Shown here in pieces: positions 1 to 10,177 of a stretch of 64,000 nucleotides of DNA. The stretch comes from Viola odorata (lineage: Eukaryota; Streptophyta; Magnoliopsida; Malpighiales; Violaceae), in NCBI GenBank assembly GCA_963691705.1, contig OY829538.1:27982836-28046835 (forward strand). Reading direction: 5' to 3'. The notes under the pieces are model-generated. The model was not told where the DNA came from. It worked only from the letters and a program-made list of their open reading frames with translations, and searched no databases. Every line of letters starts with the position of its first letter. Position 1 is the first letter of the stretch. The translations under genes and the position numbers were made by a program.

Positions 1-299
1 TTCAGCCACAAGAATAAAGGGAACTACAAATTTCCTCCAGTGGATGCAGAAGGCAACCCTGCTCTACCTCTTAAAGTGGATCTGCCCCCACCAGCTCCTG
101 CACCTCAGCCAGTCCTTGCACCACAACCTGCTCGTCCACCAAATCCTCCATCAGCTGCTTCTAGTACCTCCCAGACAGATTCCCACAACTTAGCAACCCT
201 CGCAGCTCGGACTGAGCTCCTGTGTGAGCTCTTTGAGCTCCAGCAAAAAACTGCTAGCGGTAAATTGACCCGGAGGCCGTTGTACATGCCAAGATAAAG

Positions 300-792
300 A
301 TGATGGTCATAGGGTCTGTCATAACCCATCAGGCTGTTCAAGCTAGCTCTCTCAATGTTAAACCCTGTGATTTACATATTATTTCTTTGATTAATACAAT
401 TGGTCTCCACTGGCTAGATGGAATGGGTTTCTTCCATATAGAGAAAGGTTTTCTTTTGATGAATACAGGTTTCACAATCAAGGTGGACCAGATCTCCAGC
501 CACAAGAACAAAGGGAACTACAAATTTCCTCCACTAGATGCAGAAGGCAACCATGTTCTACCTCTTGATGATGGTCTACCCCCACCAGCTCCTGCACCTC
601 AGCCAGTCCTTGCACCACAACCTGCTCGTCCACCAAATCCTCCATCAGCTACTGCTAGTACCTCCCAAACAGATTCCCACAACTTAGCCACCCTCGCAGC
701 TCGGCTGAGCTTCTGCGTGAGCTCTTTGAGCTCTAGCAAAAAACTGCTAGCGGTAAATTGACCCGGAGGCCGTTGTACATGCCAAGATAAAG
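300..792 (+). repeat. 493-bp monomer with frame-shifting 1-bp deletion
   Basis: Type B monomer lacking one A before 'ctgagcttctgcg' near 703. Its internal frame shifts and ends after 153 codons. The counterpart at 3757-4249 carries the same deletion, showing that the deletion predates the 7-mer duplication. Confidence 0.85.
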
Positions 793-1250
793 ATGATGGT
801 CATGGGGTCTGTCATAACCCATCAGGTTGTTGAAGCTAGCTCTCTCAATGTTAAAACCTGTGATTTACATATTATTTCTTTGATTAAACCACTTGGTCTC
901 CACTGTCTAGATGGAGTGGGTTTCTTCCATATAGAGAAAGGCTTTCTTTTCATGAATACGGGTTTTACAATCAAGGTGGACCAGATCTACAGCCACAAGA
1001 ACAAAGGGAACTACAAATTTCCTCCACTGCATGCAGAAGGCAACCCTATTCTACCTCTTCATGTAGATCTGCCCCCACCAGCTCCTGAACCTCAGCCAGT
1101 CCTTGCACCACAACCTGCTCGTCCACCAAATCCTCCATCAGTTGCTTCTAGTACCTCCCAGACAGATTCCCACAACTTAGCAACCCTCGCAGCTCGGACT
1201 GAGCTCCTGTGTGAGCTCTTTGAGCTCCAGCAAAAAACTGCTAGCGGTAA

Positions 1251-1778
1251 ATTGACCCGGAGGCCGTTGTACATGCCAAGATAAAGATGATGGTCATAGG
1301 GTCTGTCATAACCCATCAGGTTGTTCAAGCTAGCGCTCTCAATGTTAAAACCTGTGATTTACATATTATTTCTTTGATTAAACCACTTGGTTTCCACTGT
1401 CTAGATGGAATGGGTTTCTTCCATATAGAGAAAGGCTTTCTTTTGATGAATACAGGTCTCACAATCAAGGTAGACCAGATCTTCAGCCACAAGAATAAAG
1501 GGAACTACAAATTTCCTCCAGTGGATGCAGAAGGCAACCCTGCTCTACCTCTTAAAGTGGATCTGCCCCCACCAGCTCCTGCACCTCAGCCAGTCCTTGC
1601 ACCACAACCTGCTCGTCCACCAAATCCTCCATCAGCTGCTTCTAGTACCTCCCAGACAGATTCCCACAACTTAGCAACCCTCGCAGCTCGGACTGAGCTC
1701 CTGTGTGAGCTCTTTGAGCTCCAGCAAAAAACTGCTAGCGGTAAATTGACCCGGAGGCCGTTGTACATGCCAAGATAA
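1251..1778 (+). other. Representative satellite-encoded reading frame (fossil ORF, probably not a gene)
   Basis: Nearly every monomer holds an open frame of 163 codons from a double ATG to TAA. Here it is 1287-1778, and it stays open 12 codons further upstream to a TAA at 1248-1250. The frame (about 175 codons) is longer than the monomer, so adjacent frames overlap by about 35 nt in different phases. The peptide has a globular part of about 75 residues (Gly-x-x-Ile spacing, then a Leu-Ile-x-x-Leu-x-x-x-Gly pattern), a Pro/Ala-rich linker (LPPPAPAPQP) and a Leu/Glu-rich helix. This order resembles the C-terminal half of the 'putative plant transposon protein' domain and its Pro-rich tail (Pfam PF20167, from memory and not searched). 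No promoter or intron signal was recognised. I do not regard it as an expressed gene. Confidence 0.45.
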
Positions 1779-1780
1779 AG
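1287..1780 (+). repeat. Satellite monomer, reference type A
   Basis: 494 bp from ATGATGGTCATAGGG to the base before the next ATG. Diagnostic features are GCTAGCGCTCTC near base 50, a Phe codon in 'LGF', the CTCACAATCAAGGTAGAC stretch, AAGAATAAAGG, and the Leu-Lys-Val sequence before the Pro-rich linker. Like type C, it contains three GAGCTC palindromes within about 30 bp near base 400. Same type at 2275, 4744, 5732, 7214, 8696 and, at 1482-bp spacing, on to 20552. Confidence 0.9.
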
Positions 1781-2768
1781 ATGATGGTCATGGGGTCTGT
1801 CATAACCCATCAGGTTGCTGAAGCTAGCTCTCTCAATGTTAAAACCTGTGATTTACATATTATTTCTTTGATTAAACCACTTGGTCTCCACTGTCTAGAT
1901 GGAGTGGGTTTCTTCCATATAGAGAAAGGCTTTCTTTTCATGAATACGGGTTTTACAATCAAGGTGGACCAGATCTACAGCCACAAGAACAAAGGGAACT
2001 ACAAATTTCCTCCACTGCATGCAGAAGGCAACCCTGTTCTACCTCTTCATGTAGATCTGCCCCCACCAGCTCCTGAACCTCAGCCAGTCCTTGCACCACA
2101 ACCTGCTCGTCCACCAAATCCTCCATCAGTTGCTTCTAGTACCTCCCAGACAGATTCCCACAACTTAGCAACCCTCGCAGCTCGGACTGAGCTCCTGTGT
2201 GAGCTCTTTGAGCTCCAGCAAAAAACTGCTAGCGGTAAATTGACCCGGAGGCCGTTGTACATGCCAAGATAAAGATGATGGTCATAGGGTCTGTCATAAC
2301 CCATCAGGTTGTTCAAGCTAGCGCTCTCAATGTTAAAACCTGTGATTTACATATTATTTCTTTGATTAAACCACTTGGTTTCCACTGTCTAGATGGAATG
2401 GGTTTCTTCCATATAGAGAAAGGTTTTCTTTTGATGAATACAGGTCTCACAATCAAGGTAGACCAGATCTTCAGCCACAAGAATAAAGGGAACTACAAAT
2501 TTCCTCCAGTGGATGCAGAAGGCAACCCTGCTCTACCTCTTAAAGTGGATCTGCCCCCACCAGCTCCTGCACCTCAGCCAGTCCTTGCACCACAACCTGC
2601 TCGTCCACCAAATCCTCCATCAGCTGCTTCTAGTACCTCCCAGACAGATTCCCACAACTTAGCAACCCTCGCAGCTCGGACTGAGCTCCTGTGTGAGCTC
2701 TTTGAGCTCCAGCAAAAAACTGCTAGCGGTAAATTGACCCGGAGGCCGTTGTACATGCCAAGATAAAG

Positions 2769-3262
2769 ATGATGGTCATAGGGTCTGTCATAACCCATCA
2801 GGCTGTTCAAGCTAGCTCTCTCAATGTTAAACCCGGTGATTTACATATTATTTCTTTGATTAATACAATTGGTCTCCACTGGCTAGATGGAATGGGTTTC
2901 TTCCATATAGAGAAAGGTTTTCTTTTGATGAATACAGGTTTCACAATCAAGGTGGACCAGATCTCCAGCCACAAGAACAAAGGGAACTACAAATTTCCTC
3001 CACTAGATGCAGAAGGCAACCATGTTCTACCTCTTGATGAAGATCTACCCCCACCAGCTCCTGCACCTCAGCCAGTCCTTGCACCACAACCTGCTCGTCC
3101 ACCAAATCCTCCATCAGCTACTGCTAGTACCTCCCAAACAGATTCCCACAACTTAGCCACCCTCGCAGCTCGGACTGAGCTTCTGCGTGAGCTCTTTGAG
3201 CTCCAGCAAAAAACTGCTAGCGGTAAATTGACCCGGAGGCCGTTGTACATGCCAAGATAAAG
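2769..3262 (+). repeat. Satellite monomer, reference type B
   Basis: 494 bp. Diagnostic features against A are CAGGCTGTTCAAGC, AATACAATTGGTCTCCACTGG (Trp codon), TTCACAATCAAGGTGGAC, the CCACTAGATGC stretch, CATGTTCTACC, and GAGCTTCTGCGTGAG near base 400, which removes one of the three GAGCTC palindromes. A subset (2769, 6226, 7708, 22528) has CCCGGTGAT where others have CCCTGTGAT. Confidence 0.9.
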
Positions 3263-3756
3263 ATGATGGTCATGGGGTCTGTCATAACCCATCAGGTTGT
3301 TGAAGCTAGCTCTCTCAATGTTAAAACCTGTGATTTACATATTATTTCTTTGATTAAACCACTTGGTCTCCACTTTCTAGATGGAGTGGGTTTCTTCCAT
3401 ATAGAGAAAGGCTTTCTTTTCATGAATACGGGTTTTACAATCAAGGTGGACCAGATCTACAGCCACAAGAACAAAGGGAACTACAAATTTCCTTCACTGC
3501 ATGCAGAAGGCAACCCTGTTCTACCTCTTGATGTAGATCTGCCCCCACCAGCTCCTGAACCTCAGCCAGTCCTTGCACCACAACCTGCTCGTCCACCAAA
3601 TCCTCCATCAGTTGCTTCTAGTACCTCCCAGACAGATTCCCACAACTTAGCAACCCTCGCAGCTCGGACTGAGCTCCTGTGTGAGCTCTTTGAGCTCCAG
3701 CAAAAAACTGCTAGCGGTAAATTGACCCGGAGGCCGTTGTACATGCCAAGATAAAG

Positions 3757-6700
3757 ATGATGGTCATAGGGTCTGTCATAACCCATCAGGCTGTTCAAGC
3801 TAGCTCTCTCAATGTTAAACCCTGTGATTTACATATTATTTCTTTGATTAATACAATTGGTCTCCACTGGCTAGATGGAATGGGTTTCTTCCATATAGAG
3901 AAAGGTTTTCTTTTGATGAATACAGGTTTCACAATCAAGGTGGACCAGATCTCCAGCCACAAGAACAAAGGGAACTACAAATTTCCTCCACTAGATGCAG
4001 AAGGCAACCATGTTCTACCTCTTGATGATGGTCTACCCCCACCAGCTCCTGCACCTCAGCCAGTCCTTGCACCACAACCTGCTCGTCCACCAAATCCTCC
4101 ATCAGCTACTGCTAGTACCTCCCAAACAGATTCCCACAACTTAGCCACCCTCGCAGCTCGGCTGAGCTTCTGCGTGAGCTCTTTGAGCTCCAGCAAAAAA
4201 CTGCTAGCGGTAAATTGACCCGGAGGCCGTTGTACATGCCAAGATAAAGATGATGGTCATGGGGTCTGTCATAACCCATCAGGTTGTTGAAGCTAGCTCT
4301 CTCAATGTTAAAACCTGTGATTTACATATTATTTCTTTGATTAAACCACTTGGTCTCCACTGTCTAGATGGAGTGGGTTTCTTCCATATAGAGAAAGGCT
4401 TTCTTTTCATGAATACGGGTTTTACAATCAAGGTGGACCAGATCTACAGCCACAAGAACAAAGGGAACTACAAATTTCCTCCACTGCATGCAGAAGGCAA
4501 CCCTGTTCTACCTCTTCATGTAGATCTGCCCCCACCAGCTCCTGAACCTCAGCCAGTCCTTGCACCACAACCTGCTCGTCCACCAAATCCTCCATCAGTT
4601 GCTTCTAGTACCTCCCAGACAGATTCCCACAACTTAGCAACCCTCGCAGCTCGGACTGAGCTCCTGTGTGAGCTCTTTGAGCTCCAGCAAAAAACTGCTA
4701 GCGGTAAATTGACCCGGAGGCCGTTGTACGTGCCAAGATAAAGATGATGGTCATAGGGTCTGTCATAACCCATCAGGTTGTTCAAGCTAGCGCTCTCAAT
4801 GTTAAAACCTGTGATTTACATATTATTTCTTTGATTAAACCACTTGGTTTCCACTGTCTAGATGGAATGGGTTTCTTCCATATAGAGAAAGGCTTTCTTT
4901 TGATGAATACAGGTCTCACAATCAAGGTAGACCAGATCTTCAGCCACAAGAATAAAGGGAACTACAAATTTCCTCCAGTGGATGCAGAAGGCAACCCTGC
5001 TCTACCTCTTAAAGTGGATCTGCCCCCACCAGCTCCTGCACCTCAGCCAGTCCTTGCACCACAACCTGCTCGTCCACCAAATCCTCCATCAGCTGCTTCT
5101 AGTACCTCCCAGACAGATTCCCACAACTTAGCAACCCTCGCAGCTCGGACTGAGCTCCTGTGTGAGCTCTTTGAGCTCCAGCAAAAAACTGCTAGCGGTA
5201 AATTGACCCGGAGGCCGTTGTACATGCCAAGATAAAGATGATGGTCATGGGGTCTGTCATAACCCATCAGGTTGCTGAAGCTAGCTCTCTCAATGTTAAA
5301 ACCTGTGATTTACATATTATTTCTTTGATTAAACCACTTGGTCTCCACTGTCTAGATGGAGTGGGTTTCTTCCATATAGAGAAAGGCTTTCTTTTCATGA
5401 ATACGGGTTTTACAATCAAGGTGGACCAGATCTACAGCCACAAGAACAAAGGGAACTACAAATTTCCTCCACTGCATGCAGAAGGCAACCCTGTTCTACC
5501 TCTTCATGTAGATCTGCCCCCACCAGCTCCTGAACCTCAGCCAGTCCTTGCACCACAACCTGCTCGTCCACCAAATCCTCCATCAGTTGCTTCTAGTACC
5601 TCCCAGACAGATTCCCACAACTTAGCAACCCTCGCAGCTCGGACTGAGCTCCTGTGTGAGCTCTTTGAGCTCCAGCAAAAAACTGCTAGCGGTAAATTGA
5701 CCCGGAGGCCGTTGTACATGCCAAGATAAAGATGATGGTCATAGGGTCTGTCATAACCCATCAGGTTGTTCAAGCTAGCGCTCTCAATGTTAAAACCTGT
5801 GATTTACATATTATTTCTTTGATTAAACCACTTGGTTTCCACTGTCTAGATGGAATGGGTTTCTTCCATATAGAGAAAGGTTTTCTTTTGATGAATACAG
5901 GTCTCACAATCAAGGTAGACCAGATCTTCAGCCACAAGAATAAAGGGAACTACAAATTTCCTCCAGTGGATGCAGAAGGCAACCCTGCTCTACCTCTTAA
6001 AGTGGATCTGCCCCCACCAGCTCCTGCACCTCAGCCAGTCCTTGCACCACAACCTGCTCGTCCACCAAATCCTCCATCAGCTGCTTCTAGTACCTCCCAG
6101 ACAGATTCCCACAACTTAGCAACCCTCGCAGCTCGGACTGAGCTCCTGTGTGAGCTCTTTGAGCTCCAGCAAAAAACTGCTAGCGGTAAATTGACCCGGA
6201 GGCCGTTGTACATGCCAAGATAAAGATGATGGTCATAGGGTCTGTCATAACCCATCAGGCTGTTCAAGCTAGCTCTCTCAATGTTAAACCCGGTGATTTA
6301 CATATTATTTCTTTGATTAATACAATTGGTCTCCACTGGCTAGATGGAATGGGTTTCTTCCATATAGAGAAAGGTTTTCTTTTGATGAATACAGGTTTCA
6401 CAATCAAGGTGGACCAGATCTCCAGCCACAAGAACAAAGGGAACTACAAATTTCCTCCTCTAGATGCAGAAGGCAACCATGTTCTACCTCTTGATGAAGA
6501 TCTACCCCCACCAGCTCCTGCACCTCAGCCAGTCCTTGCACCACAACCTGCTCGTCCACCAAATCCTCCATCAGCTACTGCTAGTACCTCCCAAACAGAT
6601 TCCCACAACTTAGCCACCCTCGCAGCTCGGACTGAGCTTCTGCGTGAGCTCTTTGAGCTCCAGCAAAAAACTGCTAGCGGTAAATTGACCCGGAGGCCGT

Positions 6701-7213
6701 TGTACATGCCAAGATAAAGATGATGGTCATGGGGTCTGTCATAACCCATCAGGTTGTTGAAGCTAGCTCTCTCAATGTTAAAACCTGTGATTTACATATT
6801 ATTTCTTTGATTAAACCACTTGGTCTCCACTTTCTAGATGGAGTGGGTTTCTTCCATATAGAGAAAGGCTTTCTTTTCATGAATACGGGTTTTACAATCA
6901 AGGTGGACCAGATCTACAGCCACAAGAACAAAGGGAACTACAAATTTCCTTCACTGCATGCAGAAGGCAACCCTGTTCTACCTCTTGATGTAGATCTGCC
7001 CCCACCAGCTCCTGAACCTCAGCCAGTCCTTGCACCACAACCTGCTCGTCCACCAAATCCTCCATCAGTTGCTTCTAGTACCTCCCAGACAGATTCCCAC
7101 AACTTAGCAACCCTCGCAGCTCGGACTGAGCTCCTGTGTGAGCTCTTTGAGCTCCAGCAAAAAACTGCTAGCGGTAAATTGACCCGGAGGCCGTTGTACA
7201 TGCCAAGATAAAG
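3757..7213 (+). repeat. 7-mer higher-order repeat, copy 2 (3457 bp)
   Basis: Directly abuts copy 1 and repeats it monomer by monomer, including the 493-bp first monomer. By eye (not exhaustive) the differences are few, for example 730 T versus 4187 C, 1048 A versus 4505 G, 1270 A versus 4727 G, and 3000 A versus 6457 T. A recent tandem segmental duplication by unequal exchange is the simplest explanation. Confidence 0.9.
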
Positions 7214-10177
7214 ATGATGGTCATAGGGTCTGTCATAACCCATCAGGTTGTTCAAGCTAGCGCTCTCAATGTTAAAACTTGTGATTTACATATTATTTCT
7301 TTGATTAAACCACTTGGTTTCCACTGTCTAGATGGAATGGGTTTCTTCCATATAGAGAAAGGTTTTCTTTTGATGAATACAGGTCTCACAATCAAGGTAG
7401 ACCAGATCTTCAGCCACAAGAATAAAGGGAACTACAAATTTCCTCCAGTGGATGCAGAAGGCAACCCTGCTCTACCTCTTAAAGTGGATCTGCCCCCACC
7501 AGCTCCTGCACCTCAGCCAGTCCTTGCACCACAACCTGCTCGTCCACCAAATCCTCCATCAGCTGCTTCTAGTACCTCCCAGACAGATTCCCACAACTTA
7601 GCAACCGTCGCAGCTCGGACTGAGCTCCTGTGTGAGCTCTTTGAGCTCCAGCAAAAAACTGCTAGCGGTAAATTGACCCGGAGGCCGTTGTACATGCCAA
7701 GATAAAGATGATGGTCATAGGGTCTGTCATAACCCATCAGGCTGTTCAAGCTAGCTCTCTCAATGTTAAACCCGGTGATTTACATATTATTTCTTTGATT
7801 AATACAATTGGTCTCCACTGGCTAGATGGAATGGGTTTCTTCCATATAGAGAAAGGTTTTCTTTTGATGAATACAGGTTTCACAATCAAGGTGGACCAGA
7901 TCTCCAGCCACAAGAACAAAGGGAACTACAAATTTCCTCCACTAGATGCAGAAGGCAACCATGTTCTACCTCTTGATGAAGATCTACCCCCACCAGCTCC
8001 TGCACCTCAGCCAGTCCTTGCACCACAACCTGCTCGTCCACCAAATCCTCCATCAGCTACTGCTAGTACCTCCCAAACAGATTCCCACAACTTAGCCACC
8101 CTCGCAGCTCGGACTGAGCTTCTGCGTGAGCTCTTTGAGCTCCAGCAAAAAACTGCTAGCGGTAAATTGACCCGGAGGCCGTTGTACATGCCAAGATAAA
8201 GATGATGGTCATGGGGTCTGTCATAACCCATCAGGTTGTTGAAGCTAGCTCTCTCAATGTTAAAACCTGTGATTTACATATTATTTCTTTGATTAAACCA
8301 CTTGGTCTCCACTTTCTAGATGGAGTGGGTTTCTTCCATATAGAGAAAGGCTTTCTTTTCATGAATACGGGTTTTACAATCAAGGTGGACCAGATCTACA
8401 GCCACAAGAACAAAGGGAACTACAAATTTCCTTCACTGCATGCAGAAGGCAACCCTGTTCTACCTCTTGATGTAGATCTGCCCCCACCAGCTCCTGAACC
8501 TCAGCCAGTCCTTGCACCACAACCTGCTCGTCCACCAAATCCTCCATCAGTTGCTTCTAGTACCTCCCAGACAGATTCCCACAACTTAGCAACCCTCGCA
8601 GCTCGGACTGAGCTCCTGTGTGAGCTCTTTGAGCTCCAGCAAAAAACTGCTAGCGGTAAATTGACCCGGAGGCCGTTGTACATGCCAAGATAAAGATGAT
8701 GGTCATAGGGTCTGTCATAACCCATCAGGTTGTTCAAGCTAGCGCTCTCAATGTTAAAACTTGTGATTTACATATTATTTCTTTGATTAAACCACTTGGT
8801 TTCCACTGTCTAGATGGAATGGGTTTCTTCCATATAGAGAAAGGTTTTCTTTTGATGAATACAGGTCTCACAATCAAGGTAGACCAGATCTTCAGCCACA
8901 AGAATAAAGGGAACTACAAATTTCCTCCAGTGGATGCAGAAGGCAACCCTGCTCTACCTCTTAAAGTGGATCTGCCCCCACCAGCTCCTGCACCTCAGCC
9001 AGTCCTTGCACCACAACCTGCTCGTCCACCAAATCCTCCATCAGCTGCTTCTAGTACCTCCCAGACAGATTCCCACAACTTAGCAACCCTCGCAGCTCGG
9101 ACTGAGCTCCTGTGTGAGCTCTTTGAGCTCCAGCAAAAAACTACTAGCGGTAAATTGACCCGGAGGCCGTTGTACATGCCAAGATAAAGATGATGGTCAT
9201 AGGGTCTGTCATAACCCATCAGGCTGTTCAAGCTAGCTCTCTCAATGTTAAACCCTGTGATTTACATATTATTTCTTTGATTAATACAATTGGTCTCCAC
9301 TGGCTAGATGGAATGGGTTTCTTCCATATAGAGAAAGGTTTTCTTTTGATGAATACAGGTTTCACAATCAAGGTGGACCAGATCTCCAGCCACAAGAACA
9401 AAGGGAACTACAAATTTCCTCCACTAGATGCAGAAGGCAACCATGTTCTACCTCTTGATGAAGATCTACCCCCACCAGCTCCTGCACCTCAGCCAGTCCT
9501 TGCACCACAACCTGCTCGTCCACCAAATCCTCCATCAGCTACTGCTAGTACCTCCCAAACAGATTCCCACAACTTAGCCACCCTCGCAGCTCGGACTGAG
9601 CTTCTGCGTGAGCTCTTTGAGCTCCAGCAAAAAACTGCTAGCGGTAAATTGACCCGGAGGCCGTTGTACATGCCAAGATAAAGATGATGGTCATGGGGTC
9701 TGTCATAACCCATCAGGTTGTTGAAGCTAGCTCTCTCAATGTTAAAACCTGTGATTTACATATTATTTCTTTGATTAAACCACTTGGTCTCCACTGTCTA
9801 GATGGAGTGGGTTTCTTCCATATAGAGAAAGGCTTTCTTTTCATGAATACGGGTTTTACAATCAAGGTGGACCAGATCTACAGCCACAAGAACAAAGGGA
9901 ACTACAAATTTCCTCCACTGCATGCAGAAGGCAACCCTGTTCTACCTCTTGATGTAGATCTGCCCCCACCAGCTCCTGAACCTCAGCCAGTCCTTGCACC
10001 ACAACCTGCTCGTCCACCAAATCCTCCATCAGTTGCTTCTAGTACCTCCCAGACAGATTCCCACAACTTAGCAACCCTCGCAGCTCGGACTGAGCTCCTG
10101 TGTGAGCTCTTTGAGCTCCAGCAAAAAACTGCTAGCGGTAAATTGACCCGGAGGCCGTTGTACATGCCAAGATAAAG
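7214..10177 (+). repeat. 3-mer higher-order repeat A-B-C, two copies of 1482 bp
   Basis: 7214-8695 and 8696-10177 are both A-B-C. The preceding 5732-7213 is also A-B-C and forms the end of the second 7-mer. The C monomers at 3263, 6720 and 8202 share CACTTTCTAG and CCTTCACTGC, whereas the C at 9684 has CACTGTCTAG and CCTCCACTGC. The sequence character therefore changes between these two units. 1482 is a multiple of three, so reading phase returns after each unit. Confidence 0.85.
9684..10177 (+). repeat. Satellite monomer, reference type C
   Basis: 494 bp. Diagnostic features are GTCATGGGG at the start, GTTGTTGAAGC, GGAGTGGGT, TTCATGAATACGGG, CAGATCTACAGC, the palindromic TGCATGCA and CCTGAACCTCAG. 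Same type at 793, 3263, 4250, 6720, 8202 and, every 1482 bp, to 20058. A sub-variant C' (1781, 5238) has GTTGCTGAAGC and alternates with A. Confidence 0.9.

Larger units (their letters stand above)
300..3756 (+). repeat. 7-mer higher-order repeat, copy 1 (3457 bp)
   Basis: Seven monomers in the order B-C-A-C'-A-B-C. The first is 493 bp because an A is missing in 'gctcggctgagc' (normally gctcggactgagc), which makes the unit 7 x 494 - 1 = 3457 bp. The same order, sub-variants and 1-bp deletion recur immediately downstream. Confidence 0.9.

Noticed and set aside
1092..1328. Recurrent minus-strand open frames of 60-105 codons in every monomer
   Set aside because: They are the antisense of the GC-richer, Pro-coding part of the monomer, vary with it, and have no independent support; treated as shadows.
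3421..3435. CENP-B box-like sequence in type C monomers (TTTCATGAATACGGG)
   Set aside because: Matches 7 of the 9 essential positions of nTTCGnnnnAnnCGGGn only, is absent from A and B, and plants are not known to use a CENP-B box in this way.
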